A stretch of 64,000 bases of DNA, taken from NCBI GenBank assembly GCA_016841665.1, contig JAENYT010000007.1:1-64000 (forward strand), read 5' to 3'. A program made the position numbers and the translations under genes. The notes beneath the pieces were generated by a model that ran no database searches, was not told the DNA's origin, and saw only the letters and a list, made by a program, of their open reading frames with translations. The stretch comes from Methanobacteriota archaeon (GTDB taxonomy: Archaea; Halobacteriota; Methanomicrobia; Methanomicrobiales; Methanomicrobiaceae). The stretch's first letter is position 1. Each line of letters begins with the position of its first letter. Below are positions 1 to 9,708 of this stretch, piece after piece.

Positions 1-1043
1 GCGAGCGCCCCCACCACGCCCCGTCCGCCGGCAAGGCGCACACCATTGCGTTCGGCGACCCCTTCACAGGCACTTCTGGACACCCGCTGTGCCCGGGCAT
101 CGAGGCCAAACGATCGCAGGTCATCGGGGATGGTAAAGCCGGTTTTCATGGCAAGTCCCCATTCTTCAGAGATCGATTCATCCGAGACAAAGCGCGACGC
201 ACGCTCCATGAGCCCGTCGACGACTCTTGGTTCTGCAGCGATCTCGATGTAGCTGCAGGAGTTTCCGGCGGTCTTTTCCTCAATGCCCGGGTAGAGCATC
301 GCAACCCTGTGCATGATGGGGATGATCCCGGGCATTTTCGAGAGGTGCTGCAGCAGTGCGATCGCCAGAGCAAACGTGGCGCCTGCATCCCGTGAATCGG
401 TGTCATCGAGGCCGATGATGACATGGGTCAGTGCCCTGGTATAGACCTCTCCTTCGACGGTGTCTCCGAAGCGGAGGATATCAACATTTTCGACCCCCTC
501 GGCCATCGCCATCATCTCGGTCAGCGAGAAGGCGGGACCGCCGGTACAGCGGATGTGCTGGATGACGTAGTTGCCCTCCCTTCGCACCCCGACCACGCCC
601 ACCGCCGCTCTGGGGTAGAGGCCGATCTCCGCGGTCCCCTCCCCAAGACGGGCCAGTTCGAACAGCAACGTCCCGTCACGGGCGACCTCGGTGACGACGC
701 CTCCCGCTTTGCGGTGATGGTGGGTGCAGTACGCAGCACACCCGCCGCTCATGCATTCGTGGTAAATGCTCACAATATCCCCGTCGACGGTGGTGAAAAT
801 GCGTTTGCAGGCGCTGGAGAGCATCGCGCTGCTTGCTGCATATCTGGCCGGATACCGTCCCCGTTTTTCCTCTTTCAGGATGACACACCGCTCTTCGATG
901 AGACGGTTCACCCAGTCCTGGACCGTGCTGCGGGGCATCCGGGTGCGGTCCGAGAGATCGTGTACCGTAAAGCTCCCCGCATCGAGGGTCAGCTGGCGCA
1001 TTAAATCGAGCAATTCTCTACGTTTCTCAAGTACGCTCGACAT
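1..1043 (-). CDS. Winged-HTH N-terminus fused to a TiaS-like 'IGLDDTDS' domain protein (candidate methanogenesis marker 11-like); 3' end runs off the window
   Basis: Manual minus-strand translation from ATG at 1043 stays open to base 1: MSSVLEKRRELLDLMRQLTLDAGSFTVHDLSDRTRMPRSTVQDW...THVIIGLDDTDSRDAGATFALAIALLQHL. Not in the ORF track, presumably because it has no stop in the window. Confidence 0.6.
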   Translation of the reverse strand, partial: MSSVLEKRRELLDLMRQLTLDAGSFTVHDLSDRTRMPRSTVQDWVNRLIEERCVILKEEKRGRYPARYAASSAMLSSACKRIFTTVDGDIVSIYHECMSGGCAAYCTHHHRKAGGVVTEVARDGTLLFELARLGEGTAEIGLYPRAAVGVVGVRREGNYVIQHIRCTGGPAFSLTEMMAMAEGVENVDILRFGDTVEGEVYTRALTHVIIGLDDTDSRDAGATFALAIALLQHLSKMPGIIPIMHRVAMLYPGIEEKTAGNSCSYIEIAAEPRVVDGLMERASRFVSDESISEEWGLAMKTGFTIPDDLRSFGLDARAQRVSRSACEGVAERNGVRLAGGRGVVGAL

Positions 1044-2013
1044 AGCAATCACGGATGAAGAGAATGTCGGAGATGATGGCGCTCGCGGTTTCACGCGAAC
1101 CCGCACCCCTCCCGATCAGCGTGACCTCGCCTGCCATATCCGTCTCCACCGTCACCGCATTCAGGGTGTCCCTGACTACGAGGGGGTGATCCTTTGAGAG
1201 AATGCGGGGGGAGACCTTCAGCACCCGTTTTTCAGGGATGATTTCGCCGATAAGGCGGATGGTGCAGTCGAGTTCCTCGGCGAGGGCGAGCGCATCGGTG
1301 GTCAGGCTGTCGATCCCGGTGATATCCACATCCTTGAGCGACACATTGAGGCCCCAGATGCTGTTGGCCAGAATGACCAGTTTTATCGCCGCATCGATTC
1401 CCTTCACGTCATAGGTGGGATCCGCTTCCGCATACCCGAGCTCCCGGGCCTCGAGCAGCGCCTGACTGTAGCTCAGCCCCTCGTCGGTCATGCGGGTGAG
1501 GATGTAGTTGCAGGTGCCGTTGAATACGCCATGGAGCCCGTTGATCGTGTTGCCCGCGAGACCCATTTCAAGTGCCTGGATGAGGGGAATCGCCCCGCAT
1601 ACGGTGGCTTCGTATCGCAGCTGGACATTGCTGGATGCTGCCTGCTGCATCAGTGCATCATAGCGGAGGGCGATCGGCCCTTTATTCGAAGTGACAACGT
1701 GTTTGCCGGATGCAAGCGCACGGGTGATATAGCCGAGCGCAGGTTCTCCGCTGTCGGCATTCGTGGGAGTGACCTCAACCAGTACATCGTACACCCCTGA
1801 TCCGATTACATCGTCCGCCGTGATCGCCGGATCGCCGCACAACCCTGTTTCCCGCTTCCGCTGCAGCACATCCCGGATATCGATGCCGTCCGCATCGATA
1901 ACGGCGCTGCGTGAGTCTGCAAGTGCGGTGATAGTCAGGCCGAGATCCTTGGTGCTCACCGCTTCGGCAATACCCCTCCCCACGGAGCCGAAGCCCAGCA
2001 TCGCGATTCTCAT
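1027..2013 (-). CDS. hom: Homoserine dehydrogenase
   Basis: 328 aa ORF; N-terminal Rossmann GFGSVGRGIAEAV, VTSNKGPIA, and GVFNGTCNYILTRM motif typical of homoserine dehydrogenase. Confidence 0.93.
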   Translation of the reverse strand: MRIAMLGFGSVGRGIAEAVSTKDLGLTITALADSRSAVIDADGIDIRDVLQRKRETGLCGDPAITADDVIGSGVYDVLVEVTPTNADSGEPALGYITRALASGKHVVTSNKGPIALRYDALMQQAASSNVQLRYEATVCGAIPLIQALEMGLAGNTINGLHGVFNGTCNYILTRMTDEGLSYSQALLEARELGYAEADPTYDVKGIDAAIKLVILANSIWGLNVSLKDVDITGIDSLTTDALALAEELDCTIRLIGEIIPEKRVLKVSPRILSKDHPLVVRDTLNAVTVETDMAGEVTLIGRGAGSRETASAIISDILFIRDCYVERT

Positions 2014-2516
2014 GGATAGCCCTCCAGGGGTTCGATGACAAGGAGATCCTTTTCTGTGGCAACATTGCGCAGGAGGTCGATAGCCCTGCCCATCTCCCCC
2101 AATGAGGCCGATTTAAGGGTGATCTTCGCAGAGGAGGGTTCGTTGATTGCAGGCATCACCATGCCGAGTTCGGCAACCTCCGCCAGCCCTGAGGAATCTA
2201 TCCTGTCCACCGTGTCGGTGAGGTCCGTGTGCATGATATGGCCGATGAGAATGACCGACCTGCGGATGAGGAGCCGCTCTTCACCGATCCTGACAACATT
2301 CACGCCCTGTGTTTTGAGGGTCCCCACGAGTGATTCGAGTTTGGTTTCGGGGATTTCGAGCATTATCTGCACATCGACCGTGTCCCCCGGGGCGGCAGCA
2401 GGGTCGCGCTGATGGATAATCGCCATGATGTTCCCCCCGACATCAGAAATCGGCTTGAGAGCGGCAATGAGCTGTCCCGGCTTGTCCTTCATCTCAAGCT
2501 TCATCGATACCTGCAA
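2010..2516 (-). CDS. ACT-domain protein (probable amino-acid-binding regulatory protein linked to homoserine dehydrogenase)
   Basis: 168 aa, ACT-like N-terminus (MKLEMKDKPGQLIAALKPISDVGGNIMAI); overlaps hom start by 4 bp. Confidence 0.8.
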   Translation of the reverse strand: MQVSMKLEMKDKPGQLIAALKPISDVGGNIMAIIHQRDPAAAPGDTVDVQIMLEIPETKLESLVGTLKTQGVNVVRIGEERLLIRRSVILIGHIMHTDLTDTVDRIDSSGLAEVAELGMVMPAINEPSSAKITLKSASLGEMGRAIDLLRNVATEKDLLVIEPLEGYP

Positions 2517-2646
2517 TCCTGTTCACCGGGTACACAGTTGTTGTGCCATGGAGATAAGTCTTTTACAATGGCTGGAAGACATGTTATCATATTCTCGGAC
2601 TATAGCGTGCCTGATCCCGAATCGAGCTCCCGGCACCACTGGAGGA

Positions 2647-3120
2647 ATGTCCATCCCGTCGCATCGAATATCCGGAAATAAAGCGTCGTGCGTGATCTGT
2701 TGCGGAAATCCCTACATGGGGAATGATGCTGCGGGCATCCGGGTAGGAGAACGACTCTCCGCCATGCATCCCGAACTTGAGGTGAAAGACGGCGGGCTTG
2801 GCGGTCTGGGTCTGATCCCCATGATGGAAGGGTATGAGAGGGTGATTGTTGTCGATGCCATGACCGGGTATGGGACCCCCGGCGAGGTGCATGTATTCAA
2901 TGAGCCGCCTTCCTCTACCTTTTTTCCGATGACCCTCCATGATGTGGGCATTGCGGAGACGCTCCAGATCGCATCCGCACTGGGTATAACCGCAGACGTG
3001 ATCGTCGTCGGGATCGAAGGCGGGGTGATCGAATCCTTCAGCAACCGCATGGACAGGGAAGTCGAGGAGGGGGTGGGGGAGGCCTGCCGGGTAGTTCTCG
3101 CCCTCCTCGAAAAAAAGTGA
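2647..3120 (+). CDS. Hydrogenase maturation protease (HycI/FrcD family)
   Basis: CCGNPYMGNDAAGIRVGERL...VIVVDAMTGYGTPGEVHVF pattern of hydrogenase endopeptidases. True start may be ATG 2647 or GTG 2692 rather than the long 2425 ORF. Confidence 0.8.
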   Translation: MSIPSHRISGNKASCVICCGNPYMGNDAAGIRVGERLSAMHPELEVKDGGLGGLGLIPMMEGYERVIVVDAMTGYGTPGEVHVFNEPPSSTFFPMTLHDVGIAETLQIASALGITADVIVVGIEGGVIESFSNRMDREVEEGVGEACRVVLALLEKK

Positions 3121-3849
3121 TTATACGGAACCAGGTGCGCCGGTTACAATTTTTATCGCGTCTGCCACATCGGCGATCAGTTCACCGGGAATTCCCGCGA
3201 CCATCTCCTGGTCTTCGATGCCGGAGAATTTTCTCGAGCCGTCGCAGCCCATCGAGAAGTTGACTTCGCCGGTCATGTAGGGCAGGGCCACGGTGTCGGC
3301 ACACACGGACTGGATACCTGCCATCGAGCAATGGAGCCTGCCGCCCATCTTATAGAGGCAGGCCTGTGCGAGCTTGAGCATCATCCTGGGCTGGCCGACG
3401 ATAAGGACCACGTGGGGATCGAACGGCGTCTTCTCCAGCGGGGCGTACACGGTGGCGAAGGTGGGGCCCTCGTTGCCGCCCGGCACGTGCACGTTGGGGA
3501 CCTGGTCGATGGTGCGCATGCAGGCAGCCCAACTGTCGAATTTGCCCAGTTTGTAGTAGAATTCGCCGGATTTCAGGCTGGGCGTCAGCTCCCGCAGGCC
3601 GATCGCCCACGAACCGCCCATGCACTGGTGTTTTTCTGCGGTGGCATAGAATATCCGGCCTTCCTTGCGGGCAATGCTCACCATCATGCAGTGCCGGATC
3701 GTCTCTTCAATCTCGGGGATTCCGTCCGGAATCGCCTCCTCGCTCTTGGCGAGCTTGATCGCCACCGGCGATCCATCGAGGCCCAGGTACTCCTTGAGGG
3801 TTTCGGCAATCTCTTCGTAGGGAACGGACGTTCTCATCTCATCTACCAT
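3121..3849 (-). CDS. DUF169 family protein
   Basis: 242 aa; GSPVAIKLAKSEEAIPDGIP...RHCMMVSIARKEGRIFYATAEKHQCMGGSWAIGL typical of DUF169. Confidence 0.8.
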   Translation of the reverse strand: MVDEMRTSVPYEEIAETLKEYLGLDGSPVAIKLAKSEEAIPDGIPEIEETIRHCMMVSIARKEGRIFYATAEKHQCMGGSWAIGLRELTPSLKSGEFYYKLGKFDSWAACMRTIDQVPNVHVPGGNEGPTFATVYAPLEKTPFDPHVVLIVGQPRMMLKLAQACLYKMGGRLHCSMAGIQSVCADTVALPYMTGEVNFSMGCDGSRKFSGIEDQEMVAGIPGELIADVADAIKIVTGAPGSV

Positions 3850-3970
3850 GTGACATCACTCCAACAATCAGATTCTTGTGATCGTGCGGAACCCATGGAC
3901 CCCGCAGGTAATCATGGATTGCTCTGCGTGCGGCACCTTAAAAATTGTTGTTGGCACCCGAAAAAATCCA

Positions 3971-4792
3971 TTACAGGCGGCGCAGTTTGTTGTCCACCTT
4001 AACAAAGAAATTTTTACCGACATCCACGAATTTCGCCGGCTGTTCTGCCTTTGTTATCCGCAGAGTGCTGTTGGAATTGAGTTCTGTGGTGAACTGACCG
4101 TCGAGGACGAGCCTTGCGGTTTTTTCGCTCTCCAGCCGGATTTCAAGAATCCGTTCATCGCTGATGAGATGGGGACGGGAGGAGAGGAGGTAGGGAGCGA
4201 GCGGAACCATAAGGAACCCTTCGATGCGGGGATCGACGATCGGCCCGCCCGCACTCATGGCGTACGCCGTCGACCCGGTCGGCGTGCTGATCAGGAGACC
4301 GTCCGAGCGGAACCGCTCTGCGATGACTCCGTCGATGCCAATGGAGAACCTGAGCATCTTTGCCGGCCGCTGAGTCACGATGACCGCTTCGTTCAGCGCA
4401 TCGCCGACTTTTTTCCCGTTCAGGTGCAGGCTGATCCGCATCCTCGATTCGGTCCGGAATCCTGTGTCCCGGATTTTTTCGAAAAATGCGGGTGCTTCAT
4501 CAGGTTCAAGTTCAGCGAGAAATCCCACCTCCCCCCAGTTGATCCCGATCACCGGGATCTGCGTCTTCATGCGCTGGACCGCCAGAAGTACCGATCCGTC
4601 TCCGCCGACCACGGCGGCGATATCCGCCTGTGCTTCTGCAAGGTTGATGCCTGTCACGCCGAGAGCGCTCGCGGTCCGCGCTTCAAGGAGCACGTCATCT
4701 CCCGCGGATTCCAGTTGATGCGCAAGCGCTCTCGTGTATTCGAGCGCATCGGGATCATCAATTCTGGACATGAGCACGACGTTCATGAACAA
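3971..4792 (-). CDS. nadK: NAD(+)/NADH kinase
   Basis: [34 protein letters not shown] motifs. Confidence 0.93.
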   Translation of the reverse strand: MFMNVVLMSRIDDPDALEYTRALAHQLESAGDDVLLEARTASALGVTGINLAEAQADIAAVVGGDGSVLLAVQRMKTQIPVIGINWGEVGFLAELEPDEAPAFFEKIRDTGFRTESRMRISLHLNGKKVGDALNEAVIVTQRPAKMLRFSIGIDGVIAERFRSDGLLISTPTGSTAYAMSAGGPIVDPRIEGFLMVPLAPYLLSSRPHLISDERILEIRLESEKTARLVLDGQFTTELNSNSTLRITKAEQPAKFVDVGKNFFVKVDNKLRRL

Positions 4793-4795
4793 CCC

Positions 4796-5572
4796 CTATC
4801 GTAGATACTCGATGATTTTATGGTGCAGAGTCCGATTTGAGGCAACCATCGACTTCCCGACCGTGACCTCTTCGGGAAACGAAATAGGCTCTCCGGTATG
4901 ATCCGAGACGATTCCCCCCGCTTCCTCGCAGATTATCATCCCTGCAGCCGCATCAGTCACTCGCAGCGTCTCCCGGACATCGACGAACCCGTCGATCCGT
5001 CCGCAGGCGACATAGCATAGTTCGAGCGAGGATGCGCCAAGAAGGCGCCATCTCCGTATTTTTTGCCCCAGTTTGAGCACAGTTCCCGGATTGAACTTCC
5101 TCCCGTACACGCTGATGGAGCTCTCCTCGAGGTATGCGGTGGATGCGACATGCACCCTTGTGCCGTTCAGGAACGCACCCGACCCCTTCGTTGCATAAAA
5201 GGCTTCGTCATGTGCGAGATCTTTCACATACCCCTCGCAGATCGACCCTGCTTCCGCATAGGCCAGCGATACCGAATAAAACGGGATGCCTGAAACAGCG
5301 TTGAAGGTGCCGTCGATAGGGTCGAGAAACACCGTACGGTCCCCCGGTCCCGCCTGCAGTTTCCCCCGCTCCTCGCTGATAATTCTGTCGCAGAGGTCGT
5401 TTTCGAGCAGATAATCCACGACTACATCCTCGGCGACCTGATCAATCTGCTTTGTCGGGGTACCGTCGGCTCCCATTTTGACGTAGGCGCCGCCGGCCGA
5501 TCTTCCTACGAGGTCCCTGGTATGCTCTTCAACCAGCGTGGCGATCTCGTCGCAGGAACGAATGAATGTCAT
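4796..5572 (-). CDS. Bifunctional fructose-1,6-bisphosphatase / inositol monophosphatase family protein
   Basis: IISEERG...VFLDPIDGTFNAVSGIPFYSVSLAYA; VTDAAAGMIICEEAGG. Confidence 0.9.
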   Translation of the reverse strand: MTFIRSCDEIATLVEEHTRDLVGRSAGGAYVKMGADGTPTKQIDQVAEDVVVDYLLENDLCDRIISEERGKLQAGPGDRTVFLDPIDGTFNAVSGIPFYSVSLAYAEAGSICEGYVKDLAHDEAFYATKGSGAFLNGTRVHVASTAYLEESSISVYGRKFNPGTVLKLGQKIRRWRLLGASSLELCYVACGRIDGFVDVRETLRVTDAAAGMIICEEAGGIVSDHTGEPISFPEEVTVGKSMVASNRTLHHKIIEYLR

Positions 5573-5651
5573 TGATCCAGTCTCTCTAATCCACCTTTAC
5601 GTTGAATTTATTTAAGTTAATTGAGATATCATACAGAAGAGATTGATCGTT

Positions 5652-6029
5652 ATGAAGGAACAAACTGAAATTGGTAAGCTGAAAGAAGGCCGCTACGTGG
5701 TTGTTGATGATGAACCCTGCAAAATTCTTTCAATATCAACATCGAAGCCTGGAAAACACGGATCTGCGAAATCGCGTATTGATGTGGTGGGCATTTTTGA
5801 CGGGATCAAGCGTTCGATCGTCCAGCCGGTCAGTGCGAAGACCTATGTGCCAATCGTGGAGCGCCGCACCGCCCAGATCATCTCAATTGCAGGAAATACC
5901 GTCCAGATGATGGACATCAAGGACTTCGATATGTTCGAAATGGAAGTCAGCGACGAGAAACTCGCTGAACTCGAAGCAGGAAAAGAGATCCCCTACATCG
6001 CCTCGATGGGCAAGAAAAAGCTCGATTAG
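5652..6029 (+). CDS. eif5A: Translation initiation factor IF-5A
   Basis: STSKPGKHGSAKSRIDVVGIFDG hypusine-loop motif; AT-rich TATA-like tract at about 5607 (tttatttaa). Confidence 0.95.
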   Translation: MKEQTEIGKLKEGRYVVVDDEPCKILSISTSKPGKHGSAKSRIDVVGIFDGIKRSIVQPVSAKTYVPIVERRTAQIISIAGNTVQMMDIKDFDMFEMEVSDEKLAELEAGKEIPYIASMGKKKLD

Positions 6030-6034
6030 ATTGC

Positions 6035-6895
6035 ATGCCCTTTTTTTCCCATACTTCTTTTGCTGACGCAGATTCCTCATACGAGGACGCTCGTTACGTG
6101 CTGTTCGGCGTGCCCTATGACGGCACAACGTCGTTTCGCGCAGGAACGCGCGACGGTCCGCGGGCCATCCGTGAAGTTTCCTATAATTTCGAGACCTATA
6201 TCGCAGATATCGGCATCGATCTCGCCGGGGTCCCCATGGCGGATATGGGCGATATCGAGCCCTATTCCCTTCCCGGAGACGTAGTGGCACAGGTTCGCAC
6301 AGCAGTGGCGCAGATGCACCGCGACGGCAAGTTTCCGATCATGCTCGGCGGCGAACATTCGGTCACGGTCGGGGCGGTGCAGGCGCTGAAGCCCGACTGC
6401 TACGTGGTCTGCGACGCCCATCTCGACCTCCGCACCGAGTACGGCAACACCCTCTTCAACCACGCGTGCGTAACCCGAAGGGTGGCCGAGGAAGGCGTGA
6501 ATGAGATATTCATCATCGGTGCACGCAGCGGCACGAAGGAGGAGTATGCATTTGCCCGGGATCTCCACCTCTATTCAGCCGATGACGTGAGAATAAAGGG
6601 GATTCGGGCGGTTATCGATGAGATCATAGCAGCGGTTGACGGCAGATCCCTCTATCTCTCCATCGATGCCGATGCCATCGACTGCTGCCTGACTCCCGGC
6701 CTGGGTACCCCCGAGCCCTTCGGCATCACGCACTGGGACGTGCGGGATCTCGTGCGGGCGCTTGCTCCCCTCACGCTCAGCTTTGATTACGTGGAGGTTT
6801 GCCCGGTCGATGTAGGGCAGACGGCAGCGGTCGCGGCAAGGATTATTCGGGATTTTATCGCATCCCACTGGAAAGAAACCGGGTCATCGACATAG
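6035..6895 (+). CDS. speB: Agmatinase
   Basis: Ureohydrolase motifs GGEHSVTVG, VVCDAHLDLR, LSIDADAIDCCLTPGLGTPEP; directly downstream of IF-5A. Confidence 0.93.
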   Translation: MPFFSHTSFADADSSYEDARYVLFGVPYDGTTSFRAGTRDGPRAIREVSYNFETYIADIGIDLAGVPMADMGDIEPYSLPGDVVAQVRTAVAQMHRDGKFPIMLGGEHSVTVGAVQALKPDCYVVCDAHLDLRTEYGNTLFNHACVTRRVAEEGVNEIFIIGARSGTKEEYAFARDLHLYSADDVRIKGIRAVIDEIIAAVDGRSLYLSIDADAIDCCLTPGLGTPEPFGITHWDVRDLVRALAPLTLSFDYVEVCPVDVGQTAAVAARIIRDFIASHWKETGSST

Positions 6896-6946
6896 ATCCG
6901 CACAAAAAGCCCCGGATATGGGGCATATGCGCCCCTTTTCCGGATT

Positions 6947-7639
6947 CTACCGGTTCATATTCTGCGGCACCCTGATGGTGACGGTATAGGAATCGACGAA
7001 CCTCGTCGTGATGATGAAGTAGTAGTTTCTCTCTCCTTCGTAGAACTTCTCTTTCCATGGCCTGGGGTCGTTCTCCTCCCACAGGCGGGGGTCGAGGATG
7101 CCGGGATTAATGATCCGCACAAACCGGTTGGGGTCATTCGCATCCATGACCTGGATATTGATGGTCGGGTAAACAAGACCCGGTTCCGTCATCGGATCCA
7201 CGGTATAGTGCAGCTCCCAGTAGGGGAAGGGGACGGTGATGATCTCCGTCGTCCCGCTCCATTTGCCGTTGATGGTCGCGTAGGTCGTCATCTGGTAGCT
7301 GGAGGGGGGAAGCGAAGAGGGGATATTCGAGGTGATGTGCCCGTCTCCATCGAGATCCTGATGGTAGGTCTCCGGATTCACAAACCCCATCTCATGCACC
7401 GATCCGTCCCAGAGCGGCGTTGGTGTCGGGGTGGCGGTGCTCGGTGGTGCGGGAGTCGGGGGTTTGGAGAGAACCTCATGGGGGGTTGCCGCGGGTGTTG
7501 GCGTCTCCTCCCCGGCAAGAAACGGTATCACGCTTCCCAGCTCCATTTCGCCCTCTGAAAGCATGGGTTTCAGGCCGAACGAGAGAGCGAGCACGATAAT
7601 GACGGCAAGAGCGATTGGGGCAATATCCCGCCACTCCAT
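6947..7639 (-). CDS. Uncharacterised membrane-anchored extracytoplasmic protein with Pro/Thr-rich linker
   Basis: N-terminal hydrophobic segment (IAPIALAVIIVLALSFGL) followed by TPTPAATP...PPTPAPPSTATPTPTP linker. Confidence 0.65.
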   Translation of the reverse strand: MEWRDIAPIALAVIIVLALSFGLKPMLSEGEMELGSVIPFLAGEETPTPAATPHEVLSKPPTPAPPSTATPTPTPLWDGSVHEMGFVNPETYHQDLDGDGHITSNIPSSLPPSSYQMTTYATINGKWSGTTEIITVPFPYWELHYTVDPMTEPGLVYPTINIQVMDANDPNRFVRIINPGILDPRLWEENDPRPWKEKFYEGERNYYFIITTRFVDSYTVTIRVPQNMNR

Positions 7640-7920
7640 ACCATTGGTATGGCATCTCGTGCTATTTTAATGCATACCTTTTTAAAGATCTTTATACCCT
7701 CGTCTCTCTGCCGATATGCTCATTGATAGACCGATTACCCGAGTAAATATGCCTGATTACAATCCCACGAGGCAACACGGATATGCGCCGTAGTTATCTA
7801 ATATGGTCGATTGCAAACGATAAACAGTAAGGATAATCTTAAAGGTAATTTTCCATTTCACCTCAATTTTTGGTCGTTTTGGGAAGTTTCCTTAAGAATC
7901 TTTCTGAAACCAATAAACAA

Positions 7921-7932
7921 AGTATATAAAGG
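7921..7932 (+). promoter_or_regulatory. Probable archaeal TATA box for the archaellin gene
   Basis: 'agtatataaagg' about 78 bp upstream of the archaellin ATG (8000), within an AT-rich 320 bp intergenic region. Confidence 0.55.
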
Positions 7933-7999
7933 ATTTCTCTCTCAATACTTATCATGAATATTGGAGGGATCCGATATTCGCTTTAATGGAGGCATTGCA

Positions 8000-8569
8000 A
8001 TGCGAAAATTCATGAACAGAGAAGAAGCATTCACAGGTCTTGAGGCCGCTATCGTGCTGATCGCCTTCGTCGTGGTCGCCGCGGTGTTCAGTTACGTCGT
8101 TCTCGGCGCCGGTTTCTTCACGACCCAGAAGAGCCAGGAGGTCGTCTCCAGCGGTGTCGCTCAGGCATCGTCCAGTCTGGAGATCCTCGGTGATGTTTAC
8201 GGACATGGAAGCGGTAATACGCTGAACGCTGTCCAGTTCACCGTTGGACTGACCGCCGGTGGCACCGCAATGGACATCAACAAGACAACCATCGTCTGGT
8301 CCACGTCCGAAGTCGTTGAGACCCTTGTATACCTGGGCAACACCACAAGTGTCAGCGCTGGACAGTGGGCAATCATTGAGCAGGTCAATGACGATGGCGA
8401 CTATCTGCTCGAAGATTACGAGCAGTTCGTGATCAAGGCTATGCCATCTACTGCTGTCGGCGTCAACACGGACTTCAAGTGTGAGCTGAGACCCGCTGTC
8501 GGTGCATCGATTGCCATTGACGAGAAGGTTCCGCCGCAGATTGACACGGTCATGGACCTGACCAGATAA
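8000..8569 (+). CDS. arlB: Archaellin (archaellum filament protein)
   Basis: Class III signal peptide NREEAFTG|LEAAIVLIAFVVVAAVFSYVVLGAGFF; SD 'tggagg' upstream of ATG 8000. Confidence 0.93.
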   Translation: MRKFMNREEAFTGLEAAIVLIAFVVVAAVFSYVVLGAGFFTTQKSQEVVSSGVAQASSSLEILGDVYGHGSGNTLNAVQFTVGLTAGGTAMDINKTTIVWSTSEVVETLVYLGNTTSVSAGQWAIIEQVNDDGDYLLEDYEQFVIKAMPSTAVGVNTDFKCELRPAVGASIAIDEKVPPQIDTVMDLTR

Positions 8570-8871
8570 ACACCCCTTCTTTTATTCCGATCATTCCTAA
8601 TTCTCACAATTCGCCGGATCGATTTCCTCTGCTCCGGCGGGGAGCATATTTCTCCGGGTCGGATGCCCCCCTCTCGCGGACATCACTTGAAGCATGCCGT
8701 GTATGGTTTATCAATAACGTATATCGCAACACCGGGGAATGACTGAAAGTCACCGGTGTGCATACCTGATTTTTGTGCACAATCTTCCGAAAAAACATGA
8801 AATTCGGGGTATTCTCCATTCAGACATTACGCAAAGCATTTAAATAATGAACTAAAAATCATATCTTTAAT

Positions 8872-9705
8872 ATGGCGATCAATCAGGCGCAGGTTGACCA
8901 TATCATCACCACCGCATCTGCCGACGACCCCGAGGTGCAGATGCAGCGGCTACAGGATGATGTCGACCTCATCAAAAAATCCATCAAGAAGCTCCTCATC
9001 GATATCCGCGACCGGATGAACGAGCTGGAAAACCCCTTCGTGCTCGGATCCCAGATCCCCGGTGACCGCGCACTCAGTTCACACAAGGAGAGCGTTGTGG
9101 AAAAGAAGGAGGCCTCCGTGCAGGAACCCGAACCCGAGGCTCCAGTGCAGCAGATGCAGCCACCCCAGCCCCCCGCGGCACAGATTACCGCACCCGAACC
9201 GCTCGCTCCCGTATCGCCCATGACAATGCTATCGGATCAGCTGGCCGCCGATGAGCAGCTCCTCCGCACCCTCAAGAAGCAGATGGAGGGAGAACAACCG
9301 CTCTCTTCTGCTGCCAATGAAAAACTGCGCCTGCAAAAGATTCATCGCCTCTTTGACTGGACCGGCAGAATGGTCAAAAAGTACGGCCATGACCGCCTGG
9401 AGATCATGATCGAGTCCTACACCGCCATGGGATACATCTCAAAAGACGCCTGCGCCCAGATCAAGGAAATCACCCGCCTGATGCCCGAATCGCTCGGGGA
9501 ATCCCATGATATCAGCTCGAACGCCTATGTCTCCGAACTCTATGTCCTCAACCGCATTCTCGATCCCGGCGACCAGTCGCTCGACCGGGACATGATTGAA
9601 GTGCTGATGGACAAGCGCCAGACTCCCGGAAATGGGAAAAATCCTGAGGATATCGAGGAGCGGGAACCCGGCGAGGACTGGATCGACGTGCTTGAAAGGA
9701 TCTGA
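8872..9705 (+). CDS. arlCE: Archaellum accessory protein, ArlC-like coiled coil fused to ArlD/E domain
   Basis: N-terminal coiled coil (MQRLQDDVDLIKKSIKKLLIDIRDRMNELENPF), Pro/Glu-rich linker, C-terminal FlaD/E domain (LFDWTGRMVKKYGHDRLEIMIESYTAMGYIS). Confidence 0.85.
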   Translation: MAINQAQVDHIITTASADDPEVQMQRLQDDVDLIKKSIKKLLIDIRDRMNELENPFVLGSQIPGDRALSSHKESVVEKKEASVQEPEPEAPVQQMQPPQPPAAQITAPEPLAPVSPMTMLSDQLAADEQLLRTLKKQMEGEQPLSSAANEKLRLQKIHRLFDWTGRMVKKYGHDRLEIMIESYTAMGYISKDACAQIKEITRLMPESLGESHDISSNAYVSELYVLNRILDPGDQSLDRDMIEVLMDKRQTPGNGKNPEDIEEREPGEDWIDVLERI

Positions 9706-9708
9706 CGG

